The notes under the pieces: model-generated | What the model saw: the letters and a program-made list of their open reading frames with translations, nothing else | What the model was told of the DNA's origin: nothing | Database searches by the model: none | In this document: piece after piece, positions 1 to 6,312 of the stretch | How the letters are laid out: every line of letters begins with the position of its first letter | How positions within the stretch are numbered: the stretch's first letter is position 1 | Assembly (NCBI GenBank): GCA_050248375.1 | Contig: JBFWSL010000056.1 | Location: 1 to 14,951 of the forward strand | Reading direction: 5' to 3' | From: JAYZVT01 sp050248375 | GTDB lineage: Bacteria; Pseudomonadota; Alphaproteobacteria; Rhizobiales; Methyloligellaceae | Length of the DNA stretch: 14,951 bases | Made by a program: the position numbers and the translations under genes

Positions 1-594
1 CTGGCGCTGTCCGACGTCCCCACGGAAGTCCGTTCCGAGGTCATGCGGCTGATGAGCGAGGTGGACGCGCTCAAGGCCGAACTCAGCCAAGCGCGGGAGC
101 GGGTGCACGAGCTGGAGACCATGGCGGACGAGGATCCGCTGCTGCCCATGCTCAACCGGCGCGGCTTCGTGCGGGAGCTGGAACGGGTGCTCGCCTACAT
201 GAAGCGCCATGGGACGGTGGACAGCCTGATTTACTGCGATCTCAACGACTTCAAATCGATCAACGACACGCATGGGCATGCCGCGGGCGACGCCGCGCTG
301 CAACGGGTGGCGGAGCTTCTCATCCAGCATTTGCGCCGGTCCGACATCGTCGGGCGGCTGGGCGGCGACGAGTTCGCCATCGTGCTGAGGCAGGCGGATG
401 CCGCCGCGGCGCAGCGCAAGGCGGCGCAACTTGCCGAGGCGCTGAGGGCCGACAGATTCGTGCACGGGGGCGTGGAGTTGCCGCTGGCGATGACCGCCGG
501 AGTGACGCAGCTTGAGCGGGAGGATACCGTCGAGTCGGCGCTGGAGCGCGCGGACAGCCAGATGTATGTCCGCAAGCAGACACGGAAACGCTAG
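1..594 (+). CDS. Diguanylate cyclase (GGDEF domain), 5' end outside the window
   Basis: Makes the second messenger cyclic di-GMP from two GTP. The reading frame is open from base 1, so the N-terminus probably lies outside the window; in-frame ATGs at 43 and 52 are possible but have no convincing ribosome binding site. Numbered from the ATG at 43, a short charged helical stretch (about residues 5-27) leads into the GGDEF domain. It shows the nucleotide-site residues in CDLNDFKSIND, the HGHAAGD segment, and an intact GGDEF signature at 107-111. RRSD at 98-101 fits the RxxD inhibitory I-site, exactly five residues before GGDEF, so the enzyme is probably active and product-inhibited. Part of the domain resembles my memory of the small soluble DgcA-type cyclases of alphaproteobacteria. 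I see no sensor or membrane segment in the visible part. The last base of the TAG stop is the first base of a long palindrome. Confidence 0.93.
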   Translation: MALSDVPTEVRSEVMRLMSEVDALKAELSQARERVHELETMADEDPLLPMLNRRGFVRELERVLAYMKRHGTVDSLIYCDLNDFKSINDTHGHAAGDAALQRVAELLIQHLRRSDIVGRLGGDEFAIVLRQADAAAAQRKAAQLAEALRADRFVHGGVELPLAMTAGVTQLEREDTVESALERADSQMYVRKQTRKR

Positions 595-641
595 CGCATC
601 ATCCGGCCAAGTGGAATCGCTTGGCCGGTAAGATGATGCGC
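594..641. repeat. Interrupted palindromic repeat, probable hairpin/terminator
   Basis: The outer arms GCGCATCATC (594-603) and GATGATGCGC (632-641) pair perfectly. The inner arms CGGCCAAG (604-611) and CTTGGCCG (620-627) pair perfectly around an 8-base loop (TGGAATCG), with a 4-base bulge GTAA on the 3' side. No T-run follows, so it is not a classical intrinsic terminator, but it sits right at the cyclase stop and between two converging genes. Its layout, and the GAGCATGATCCGG about 15 bases further on (658-670), resemble the palindromic intergenic elements common in rhizobial genomes; that likeness is from memory and was not searched. Confidence 0.7.
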
Positions 642-707
642 CAAGTCAAGAGCTTGAGCATGATCCGGCCCCTTGTCGAGCACGGATCCCGGTTCAAGAA
701 ATCTTGT

Positions 708-914
708 TCAGGCGATGATGTCGGGCAGAAGCAGATCTTCGATTCGCGCGATCTCGTCCTTCAGGCAAAGCTTCTGCTTTTTCAATCGCTTGAGGCGCAA
801 CTGATCGGCGCGGCCGGAGTCCTCCAGCGCATCGATTGCGCTGTCCAGGTCCCGGTGCTCCTGCTTGAGCCTGGCCAGCGTTTCGCGGAGCGTACGCTCC
901 TCTTCCTCATCCAT
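708..914 (-). CDS. YdcH-family (DUF465) small helical protein, copy A
   Basis: A 68-residue protein made almost entirely of charged helix, ending in the family's conserved C-terminal helix: RLKRLKKQKLCLKDEI (about residues 40-55). DUF465/YdcH proteins are short cytosolic coiled-coil hairpins, widespread in proteobacteria and without an established function. The start ATG (914-912) is followed at once by an acidic run, MDEEEERT. Only a weak GGGGGCGG stretch precedes it, so translation may be modest. It is divergent from a second DUF465 gene at 1099, with about 184 bases between them that must hold both promoters. It converges on the cyclase across a palindrome. The two copies share the KKQKLxLK core but differ elsewhere, so they are paralogues and not a recent duplication. 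Confidence 0.85.
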   Translation of the reverse strand: MDEEEERTLRETLARLKQEHRDLDSAIDALEDSGRADQLRLKRLKKQKLCLKDEIARIEDLLLPDIIA

Positions 915-1025
915 CCGCCGCCCCCGCGCGCGAAATCAGGAATAGCCTCAGGGCCTTGAGTATCGCGGTCGCGGAACGGACAGGCAAGGCCGCCCGTGGT
1001 TCCGTCCGCACCGGGCCGAGGTTAT

Positions 1026-1066
1026 ACCCCGGCCGGTTAGACAATCGACAACAGATTTGCGACAAT
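1026..1066. promoter_or_regulatory. Candidate divergent promoter region between the two DUF465 genes
   Basis: On the plus strand, TTAGAC (1037-1042) and GACAAT (1061-1066) could form a weak promoter with an 18-base spacer for the gene at 1099. On the minus strand, TATAAC just inside the left end of this span could serve copy A, with only a poor upstream element. This is assignment by eye in a short AT-richer patch. That promoters lie somewhere in 915-1098 is likely; the exact boxes are not. Confidence 0.25.
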
Positions 1067-1098
1067 GGGAATTCCAACGACCGGAAACGGAGGTGACC

Positions 1099-1272
1099 AT
1101 GGCGTTTGACGCACATCTCGTTGAGTTGACGGATCGGCATCGTGCGTTGGAAAGGAAGATCGAAGCGGAAAGGGCAAGGCCACTCGCCGATGCGCTGAAG
1201 ATCTCTGAATGGAAAAAGCAGAAATTGCGGCTCAAGGAACAGATGGAGCGGTTGCGGGACGGTCCCCACTAG
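1099..1272 (+). CDS. YdcH-family (DUF465) small helical protein, copy B
   Basis: A 57-residue protein starting MAFDAHLVELTDRHRALERK and carrying the DUF465 core WKKQKLRLKEQMERL near the C-terminus. I chose the ATG at 1099 because an excellent ribosome binding site, GGAGGTGA (1089-1096), sits just before it; the upstream in-frame ATG at 1057 has none and adds residues unlike the family. The strong site, against the weak one of copy A, suggests this copy is made in larger amounts. Its family has no settled function; a coiled-coil hairpin is expected. The gene is closed by a strong intrinsic terminator 29 bases downstream, so it is probably transcribed alone. Confidence 0.88.
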   Translation: MAFDAHLVELTDRHRALERKIEAERARPLADALKISEWKKQKLRLKEQMERLRDGPH

Positions 1273-1300
1273 CTCCGGTTCTCACGCCATCGGATCTGTA

Positions 1301-1329
1301 AAGCGCCGCGGGGAAGCCCGCGGCGTTTT
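1301..1329 (+). terminator. Intrinsic terminator, possibly bidirectional
   Basis: CGCCGCGGG (1304-1312) pairs perfectly with CCCGCGGCG (1317-1325) around a GAAG loop and is followed by TTTT (1326-1329). AAG before the stem can pair with the T-run. Read on the minus strand, the hairpin is followed by GCTTT, so it may also end the tartrate dehydrogenase transcript, whose stop lies 19 bases away. Confidence 0.88.
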
Positions 1330-1347
1330 GCGTCCCGCCGCCGTGCC

Positions 1348-2427
1348 TCAGGCGAGCGCGTCGGCGACGGCCTTGCCCGCGGTGACGGTGTCCGCCTTTC
1401 CGCCAAGGTCGCGGGTGCGCAGTTTCTCCTCGGCCAGGGCCGTCTCGATGGCCTTGAGGATGGCTGCGGCGGCCTTGGCCTCTCCCAGGTGCTCCAGCAT
1501 CATGGCGGCGGCCCAGATCTGGCCGACGGGATTGCACACGCCCTTGCCCGCGATATCGGGAGCCGAGCCGTGCACCGGCTCGAACAGGGAGGGGAACTTG
1601 CGTTCCGGGTTGATGTTGCCGGCGGCGGCGATGCCGATGGTGCCGGTGCAGGCGGGGCCGAGATCCGAGAGGATATCGCCGAACAGGTTGGAGGCGACCA
1701 CCACGTCGAACAGGTCCGGGCTCAGCACGAAGCGGGCGGCCAGGATGTCGATGTGATACTGGTCCTGGCGAACGTCGGGGTATTGCTTCGCCATTTCCGC
1801 CACGCGCTCGTCCCAGTAGGGCATGGTGATGGCGATGCCGTTGGACTTGGTGGCGGAGGTCAGGTGCTTCTTGGGCCGGGCCTTGGCCAGATCGAAGGCG
1901 TAGCGCAGGACGCGGTCGACGCCGTGGCGGGTCATCACGGTTTCCTGCACGCAGAATTCACGGTCGGTGCCCTGGAAGATGCGGCCGCCGATGGAGGAAT
2001 ACTCCCCTTCCGTGTTCTCGCGCACCACGAGAAAGTCGATGTCGCCGGGCTTGCGGCCGGCGAGCGGGCAGGGGACGCCCGGGAACAGGCGCACGGGCCG
2101 CAGGTTCACATACTGGTCGAAGTCCCGGCGGAAGGGGATCAGCGAGCCCCACAGGGAGATGTGGTCCGGCACTTTCTCGGGCCAGCCGACGGCGCCGAAG
2201 AAGATGGCGTCATGGGAGCCGATCTGGTCCTTCCAGTCATCGGGCATCATCTGCCCGTGCTTCAGGTAGTAGTCGCAGGAAGCGAAGTCGAACTCGTCGA
2301 AGCGCAGGTCGAGGCCGAATCGCCTGGCGGCGGCCTCGAGCACGCGCACGCCCTCCGGCACCGTCTCCTTGCCGATCCCGTCACCGGGGATGATAGCTAT
2401 GCGATAGGCGTTCGTCTTGCTGGGCAT
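1348..2427 (-). CDS. ttuC: Tartrate dehydrogenase / D-malate dehydrogenase (decarboxylating)
   Basis: NAD-dependent beta-decarboxylating dehydrogenase of the isocitrate/isopropylmalate family. The TtuC/DmlA branch oxidises tartrate or oxidatively decarboxylates D-malate in the cytosol. The 359 residues match the family's usual length. Visible marks: IIPGDGIGKE at 12-21; the subgroup signature VVRENTEGEYSSIGGR at 134-149; the catalytic lysine in TSATKSNG (K194); the metal-binding aspartates D227 (HIDILA) and D251/D255 (NLFGDILSD); and the nucleotide-loop segment EPVHGSAPDIAGK at 283-295. Nothing essential is missing. The start ATG (2427-2425) has AGGA nine bases upstream. The gene stands alone on its strand, with a terminator just beyond its stop and an inverted repeat before its start that could be an operator. 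Substrate choice (D-malate, tartrate or a related hydroxy acid) cannot be read from sequence; assignment to this branch rather than LeuB is firm. Confidence 0.93.
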   Translation of the reverse strand: MPSKTNAYRIAIIPGDGIGKETVPEGVRVLEAAARRFGLDLRFDEFDFASCDYYLKHGQMMPDDWKDQIGSHDAIFFGAVGWPEKVPDHISLWGSLIPFRRDFDQYVNLRPVRLFPGVPCPLAGRKPGDIDFLVVRENTEGEYSSIGGRIFQGTDREFCVQETVMTRHGVDRVLRYAFDLAKARPKKHLTSATKSNGIAITMPYWDERVAEMAKQYPDVRQDQYHIDILAARFVLSPDLFDVVVASNLFGDILSDLGPACTGTIGIAAAGNINPERKFPSLFEPVHGSAPDIAGKGVCNPVGQIWAAAMMLEHLGEAKAAAAILKAIETALAEEKLRTRDLGGKADTVTAGKAVADALA

Positions 2428-2459
2428 CGGCGCGTTTCCTATTATCTCAAGAGGTTATG

Positions 2460-2478
2460 TTGGCCCCGCTATGGCCAA
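2460..2478. promoter_or_regulatory. Inverted repeat TTGGCC-N7-GGCCAA upstream of ttuC
   Basis: TTGGCC (2460-2465) and GGCCAA (2473-2478) are perfect inverted copies separated by seven bases, 33 to 51 bases upstream of the ttuC start codon. A minus-strand GATAAT, between the repeat and the gene, is five of six to a -10 box. The position fits an operator or a 5'-leader hairpin. No adjacent regulator gene is present to help identify the protein that binds. Confidence 0.4.
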
Positions 2479-2531
2479 TCGCGCCGCTGGAGTCAATCGG
2501 GGCTCAGGGAACAGGTCATGGTCGGGACATG

Positions 2532-2554
2532 TTAACCCTTCGCTGACTATAGTC
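2532..2554 (+). promoter_or_regulatory. CtrA-like box and -10-like element upstream of the L,D-transpeptidase
   Basis: TTAA (2532-2535), seven bases, then CTGA (2543-2546) is a degenerate CtrA site. Its first eleven bases, TTAACCCTTCG, are identical to the start of the perfect site at 11353. It overlaps GACTATAGTC (2545-2554), a 10-base palindrome containing TATAGT, five of six to a -10 box. The box centre is only about 12 bases from that -10, closer than in typical CtrA-activated promoters, so repression or a different -10 is also possible. Confidence 0.4.
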
Positions 2555-2611
2555 CGGCTTCCGGTCCGTATCGCGTAGGACGGCCCATCTGTCGAAACCG
2601 GAGTGTTCGTT

Positions 2612-3358
2612 ATGTTGTATTCGCGTAAGCGCGGCCGGAACGGCCTGCGTTCCTTCTGCATCGCCGGCCTTGGCCTGCTCCTCCTCTCCGGTGCGTCCCA
2701 GGACGCCCTTGCCGGTCCCCTGCGCTTCCTGTTCGGCGGCGGGGGCGGCGGCGGCCAGGCCTATGTGAACGGATATCCGAACGGCCAGTACCGCCGGGGC
2801 CTCGAAGACGCCGTCAGCAGGCAGACCGTTCCCTTCACCACGCGCCATGCGCCGGGAACGGTGGTGGTCAGCTTCACCGACCGCCGCCTCTATTACGTGA
2901 CCCAGCCGGGCATGGCGCTGAGCTATCTGATCGGCGTTCCCGCCGGTGACGCGCGCTGGTCCGGCGTGCTGCACGTGTCCCACAAGAAGGTCAATCCGCC
3001 GTGGACGCCGACGCCGGACATGCGTAGGGAAAATCCGGAGTTGCCGCCCCATGTGCCCGGCGGCGATCCGAAGAACCCGCTCGGGGTGCGCGCGCTCTAT
3101 CTCGGCAACACGCTCTACCGCATCCATGGCACGGACGCGCCGTGGACGGTGGGCGCGGAAGTCACCCACGGCTGCATCCGTCTCTACAATAATGACGTGA
3201 TCGACCTGTACCAGCGCGTTCCGGTCGGCGCGAAGGTGGTCATCACCTGGGATTCCTTCCAGAGCGTCGCGTCGGGCCCGCTGCACCAGTCGCCCGTGCC
3301 GCATGCTCCGGGGACCCGCATGAGTGAGGGTCCGGGCGCCTGGCCGGGTGTCCGCTAG
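2612..3358 (+). CDS. L,D-transpeptidase (YkuD/ErfK family), exported
   Basis: Exported peptidoglycan enzyme whose family forms 3-3 cross-links or attaches proteins to the wall. The ATG at 2612 is preferred to the GTG at 2603 because GGAG (2600-2603) lies eight bases before it. A basic start (MLYSRKRGRNGLR), a hydrophobic core and DALA give a signal peptide cut near residue 34; no lipobox cysteine is present. A run of seven glycines follows, then the YkuD domain with KVNPPWTPTPDM and the catalytic set H172 (RIHGTDAP) and THGCIR with H186, G187, C188 and R190. The catalytic residues are intact. The 30-residue tail after the domain is rich in Pro, Gly and Ser and looks disordered. The 248-residue length is normal for single-domain family members without a LysM domain. 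It may be regulated through the CtrA-like box upstream. Confidence 0.93.
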   Translation: MLYSRKRGRNGLRSFCIAGLGLLLLSGASQDALAGPLRFLFGGGGGGGQAYVNGYPNGQYRRGLEDAVSRQTVPFTTRHAPGTVVVSFTDRRLYYVTQPGMALSYLIGVPAGDARWSGVLHVSHKKVNPPWTPTPDMRRENPELPPHVPGGDPKNPLGVRALYLGNTLYRIHGTDAPWTVGAEVTHGCIRLYNNDVIDLYQRVPVGAKVVITWDSFQSVASGPLHQSPVPHAPGTRMSEGPGAWPGVR

Positions 3359-3397
3359 GGCCTGCCGAGGGATGAAGGCGGAGTGGGCCGGGCGTGA

Positions 3398-3493
3398 CCG
3401 GCGCCCGCTTTCGCGGCCGACAAGCCCTGCAACCCGGCGAAGGAAGGGCACGTCCTCGACAAGGACGGAAAGTGCGTGGCCAAAAAGAAGTAA
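3398..3493 (+). pseudogene. Remnant of a small exported cysteine-containing protein
   Basis: In the frame ending at the TAA of 3491-3493 the translation begins PAPAFAADKPCNPAKEG and ends DGKCVAKKK. PAPAFA followed by ADK looks like the end of a signal peptide with its cleavage site, followed by a short mature domain with two cysteines and a lysine tail. Codons are strongly GC3-rich, as in real genes here. There is no start codon in frame: a TGA lies immediately upstream (3395-3397), and the nearest ATG (3372) is in another frame and too close to leave room for a hydrophobic core. I infer that the promoter-proximal part was lost by deletion. The parent family is not recognised. Chance coding-like sequence is the alternative. 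Confidence 0.45.
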
Positions 3494-3521
3494 TTCTTCT
3501 TCTTCAGGTCTGAACATGCGG

Positions 3522-3548
3522 GCGGCGGCTCCGGAACGGGGCCGCCGC
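3522..3548 (+). terminator. Strong GC hairpin, probable terminator
   Basis: GCGGCGGCTCCG pairs with CGGGGCCGCCGC over 12 base pairs (one of them T-G) around a GAA loop. It is followed by TTCGTCATTT, a poor T-tract. It lies behind the L,D-transpeptidase and the gene remnant and ahead of the HupE/UreJ gene, so it probably separates those transcripts. Confidence 0.65.
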
Positions 3549-3617
3549 TTCGTCATTTCCGGGACGGGCCCCGAACGGCTAGCATCGGCGCAGGGACACA
3601 CAGCTTCCGGAGTACGG

Positions 3618-4760
3618 ATGCCCTCAGCGATCCGCGTTTTCCTTTTTGCGGCACTGGCCGTCCTCGCGGGCGCGGGCGGCGCGGCAACCGTCCATGCTCA
3701 CGAATTGCGGCCGGCGTTGTTCACGCTGACGCTGCCCGAGCCGGGGAAATTCCGGATTGCCGCGCAGGTCAATCTCGAAGCCGAGCTGGCCGGCATCGGA
3801 CCGCAGCATTCCGACAGCAACGACGCGCCGGAGGCGGCGCTCTACAATTCCCTGCGCGCGCTTGGTCCTGAGGAGCTGGAAGCGAAGTTCCGCTCGGGCG
3901 CGCGGGTCTGGCTCGACAGCTTCGAACTGCTGTTCGACGGACAGCGGGTGGTGCCGGAGATCACCTTCGTGGGCATCGCGCCACCCGGCGATGTCTCGCT
4001 GGCGCGCATATCGCTCGTGCGCATGGCGGGCGAGGTGCCGCAAGGCGCGAAATCGGTCGTGCTCCGGCTGCCGCCGGGATTCGGCGACAGCGTGTTCCAG
4101 TTGCGCCGGGAGGACGGCGATACCCGCATGTCCTGGGTCAACGACGGCGCGGAAAGCGAGCCGCTGTTCCTCGCAGGCCCGCCGCCGCCAAAGGGGGTTC
4201 TCGAACTGATCGCGGACTATGCGGCGATCGGCTTCGCGCACATCCTGCCGAAGGGGCCGGACCACATCCTGTTCGTGCTCGGCCTTTATCTGCTTAGCAC
4301 CCGCTGGCAGCCGCTGCTGGTGCAGGTCACCGCCTTCACGGTGGCCCACTCGATCACCCTGGCGCTCGGCGTCTACGGTGTGTTCCGCCTGCCCTCCGGG
4401 GTGGTGGAGCCGCTGATCGCGTTGTCCATCGCCTATGTGGCTTTCGAGAACATGGCGACCTCGAAGCTGAGTCCCTGGCGGCCCTTCGTGGTGTTCGGCT
4501 TCGGGTTGCTGCACGGGCTGGGCTTCGCCGGCGTGCTGGAGGAGATCGGCCTGCCGCAGGGCCATTTCCTGCCTGCATTGGCGGGCTTCAACATCGGGGT
4601 GGAACTCGGCCAACTGGCCGTCATCGCCATCGCGTGGCTGGCGGTGGGGCTGTGGTTCGGCGCCAGGCCCTGGTACCGCACCCGCGTCGTGCTGCCCTGT
4701 TCGGCGGTCATCGCCGCTATCGCGCTCTACTGGACGGCGGAGCGGATTCTTGCCGCCTGA
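3618..4760 (+). CDS. HupE/UreJ-type membrane protein with large N-terminal extracytoplasmic domain
   Basis: Member of the HupE/UreJ_2 group, membrane proteins proposed to move nickel, cobalt or a related metal. The start ATG at 3618 has GGAG (3609-3612) five bases before it; the frame is open further upstream but without a start signal. Residues 1-27 are a signal peptide (cleavage near VHA/HEL). About residues 28-190 form a soluble beta-rich extracytoplasmic domain, and the C-terminal half holds several membrane segments. The family's conserved polar residues are present: H208, D215 and H216 in GFAHILPKGPDHILF, H244 in FTVAHSITLAL, H299 in FGLLHGLGFAG, and FNIGVELGQ. No urease, hydrogenase or cobalamin gene is nearby, so the metal cannot be inferred from context. 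The 380-residue length is typical of the long form. A strong hairpin upstream suggests that it has its own promoter. Confidence 0.88.
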   Translation: MPSAIRVFLFAALAVLAGAGGAATVHAHELRPALFTLTLPEPGKFRIAAQVNLEAELAGIGPQHSDSNDAPEAALYNSLRALGPEELEAKFRSGARVWLDSFELLFDGQRVVPEITFVGIAPPGDVSLARISLVRMAGEVPQGAKSVVLRLPPGFGDSVFQLRREDGDTRMSWVNDGAESEPLFLAGPPPPKGVLELIADYAAIGFAHILPKGPDHILFVLGLYLLSTRWQPLLVQVTAFTVAHSITLALGVYGVFRLPSGVVEPLIALSIAYVAFENMATSKLSPWRPFVVFGFGLLHGLGFAGVLEEIGLPQGHFLPALAGFNIGVELGQLAVIAIAWLAVGLWFGARPWYRTRVVLPCSAVIAAIALYWTAERILAA

Positions 4761-4776
4761 AGCGGATTTCTCATGA

Positions 4777-4807
4777 TTAACGGTCGGCTAACGGCATACA
4801 CCATAGT
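4777..4807 (+). promoter_or_regulatory. CtrA-like box and -10-like element upstream of the anchored hydrolase
   Basis: TTAA (4777-4780), seven bases, then CTAA (4788-4791) differs from the full CtrA site by one base. CATAGT (4802-4807) is four of six to a -10 box and lies about 20 bases from the box centre, a usual arrangement for CtrA-activated promoters. The resulting leader before the start at 4994 would be long, about 180 bases. Confidence 0.45.
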
Positions 4808-4819
4808 CTTTGAAAAGAC
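4806..4819. repeat. Short inverted repeat GTCTTT-GA-AAAGAC
   Basis: Six-base arms match perfectly around GA, directly behind the putative -10 element. It could be part of a binding site or a weak hairpin at the start of the leader. No further support is visible. Confidence 0.3.
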
Positions 4820-4846
4820 GCCGGGACGGCCGTTATTGCCCCCGAA

Positions 4847-4862
4847 TCGCCAAATTTGGCGA
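4847..4862. promoter_or_regulatory. Perfect 16-bp palindrome, possible operator
   Basis: TCGCCAAATTTGGCGA is its own reverse complement over 16 bases. It is followed at 4870-4878 by TGATATATC, which resembles an extended -10 element, so the palindrome sits where a -35 box would be. This favours a dimeric regulator site over a terminator, although the sequence could also fold as a six-pair hairpin with an AATT loop. It lies 132 bases upstream of the hydrolase start. Confidence 0.5.
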
Positions 4863-4993
4863 CATTTTCTGATATATCTACAGCATTCGGGATCAGAGGC
4901 GCGTCCGCTCGGCAAAGACGAGTGGCCGATGAACGGCCACAAGAACTACGGGTACCGTGTGCGGGCAGCGCAGCGGGTCGAGGGATCGAGGGA

Positions 4994-6307
4994 ATGTTGC
5001 GACCACTCGCAGCGACTTTCGCCATGGCCGGGGCGTTCGCCGCCGGCTATCTCCTCGGGCCTGTCCCCGATGCCGGCGACGTTACCGGCACCGTGCAGAT
5101 CGCCCTCGCCGAGCCGCCGGGCCAGGTCTCCATCCACTACAAGCACGTGCCTTCCGTGGTGATCCGGGTGAAGCCCACTGTCACCATACCTCCCGGGCCG
5201 CTGCCCACGGGGCCGTTGCCGCTGGAGCCGGTGGCCCCGCTGGCGCTGCCCGCGCCTGAGCCCGCCGTGAAGCCCGCCCCCACGGTGGCGGAGAAGCCGC
5301 CTGCCGCGCCGGCAAGACCGGCCGACACGGAGGTACCCGCGCCATTGCCGCAGGTCGCGGACGGACCGCGCGGCCAGGTGCGGCCGGTGATGCCGATCGC
5401 CCGCAGCCAGACCAGGCTCGTCTCCTTCGCCTCGGCGCCTTTCCCCTATAACGGGGTCAACCCGCGCACCAAGGCGCCTTTCCTCAATGTGCGCGACAGC
5501 GGGCGGCTGGGCCACCGCACCTTCAGCGGGCGGGTGTACTGGGCCGACAGCACTTACAGCGACAACCGGGTGCTGCTGCATGTGCCGCGCGGTTTCGACA
5601 CCCACCGTCCGGGCGTGATCGTGATGTTCTTCCACGGCCATGGCGCCACGCTGGAGCGCGACGTGCTGGCGCGGCAGCGGGTGCCCGAGCAGATCACGGA
5701 GTCCGGCCTGAACGCTGTGCTGGTGGCGCCGCAATTCGCGGTGGACGCCCGCGACTCCAGCGCCGGCAACCTGTGGACGGCGCAAGGCTTCCGCAGCTTC
5801 CTCGACGAGGCGGCCGACAAGCTGACCCAGTTGCACGGAGATCCCTCCGCCCGCCGCGTCTTCTCCACCATGCCGGTGGTGCTCGTGGGCTACAGCGGGG
5901 GCTATGTGCCGACGGCGGCGGTGCTCTCCAGCGGAGTCGCGAGCAACCGCATCAAGGGCGCGGTGCTGCTCGACGGTCTCTATGGCGAGATCGCCACCTT
6001 CGCCCGCTGGATAGAGAAGACCAGGCACGGCTTCTTCCTGAGCGCCTATACGAATTCGACGCGGCGCGGCAACGGCGAACTGATGCGTATCCTGGCCGAG
6101 CGCAACGTCGAATATGCCAAGGCGCTGAAGGGCCGGGTGCGCGCGGGTTCCGTGACGTTCATCGAGGCGGAATTCGGCCACCGGGACTATGTCACGCGCG
6201 CATGGGCGGAAAGCCCCATCGCCGACCTTCTGAAGCGGATGACCGGTGTTGCGCCGCGGGCGCGCATGGACCTGTCGGCTTCGCTCGGGACCCCGCCGAT
6301 GCCTTGA
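4994..6307 (+). CDS. Membrane-anchored alpha/beta hydrolase with proline-rich stalk
   Basis: Predicted serine hydrolase held outside the inner membrane. The ATG at 4994 is chosen because AGGGA (4981-4985) precedes it by eight bases and translation then opens with a short basic end and a hydrophobic stretch (about residues 4-21), acting as signal anchor or signal peptide. Residues about 59-120 are a Pro/Ala-rich stalk of repeated P-L-P and P-A-P turns. The catalytic domain follows: FFHGHG at 212-217 as oxyanion loop, GYSGG with the nucleophile S301, a possible acid at D327 (LLDGLYGE), and H396 in FGHRDYVTRAW as the likely catalytic histidine. The spacing fits an alpha/beta hydrolase. The substrate is unknown; esterase and amidase roles are both possible. 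The total of 437 residues is long for a simple esterase because of the stalk. The next gene, also exported, follows 128 bases downstream on the same strand. Confidence 0.82.
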   Translation: MLRPLAATFAMAGAFAAGYLLGPVPDAGDVTGTVQIALAEPPGQVSIHYKHVPSVVIRVKPTVTIPPGPLPTGPLPLEPVAPLALPAPEPAVKPAPTVAEKPPAAPARPADTEVPAPLPQVADGPRGQVRPVMPIARSQTRLVSFASAPFPYNGVNPRTKAPFLNVRDSGRLGHRTFSGRVYWADSTYSDNRVLLHVPRGFDTHRPGVIVMFFHGHGATLERDVLARQRVPEQITESGLNAVLVAPQFAVDARDSSAGNLWTAQGFRSFLDEAADKLTQLHGDPSARRVFSTMPVVLVGYSGGYVPTAAVLSSGVASNRIKGAVLLDGLYGEIATFARWIEKTRHGFFLSAYTNSTRRGNGELMRILAERNVEYAKALKGRVRAGSVTFIEAEFGHRDYVTRAWAESPIADLLKRMTGVAPRARMDLSASLGTPPMP

Positions 6308-6312
6308 ATTCA

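Noticed and set aside
1489..2535. Open frame of 348 codons on the plus strand opposite ttuC
   Set aside because: No recognisable domain; composition biased to Gly, Ala, Val, His. The dehydrogenase on the other strand is certain.
3324..3617. N-terminal extension of the HupE/UreJ gene back to 3324
   Set aside because: It would overlap the L,D-transpeptidase end, run through a terminator-like hairpin and bury the signal peptide; the ATG at 3618 has its own ribosome binding site.
4856..4993. TTG start at 4856 for the hydrolase
   Set aside because: It would lie inside the 16-bp palindrome, has no ribosome binding site, and would put about 46 polar residues before the membrane anchor.
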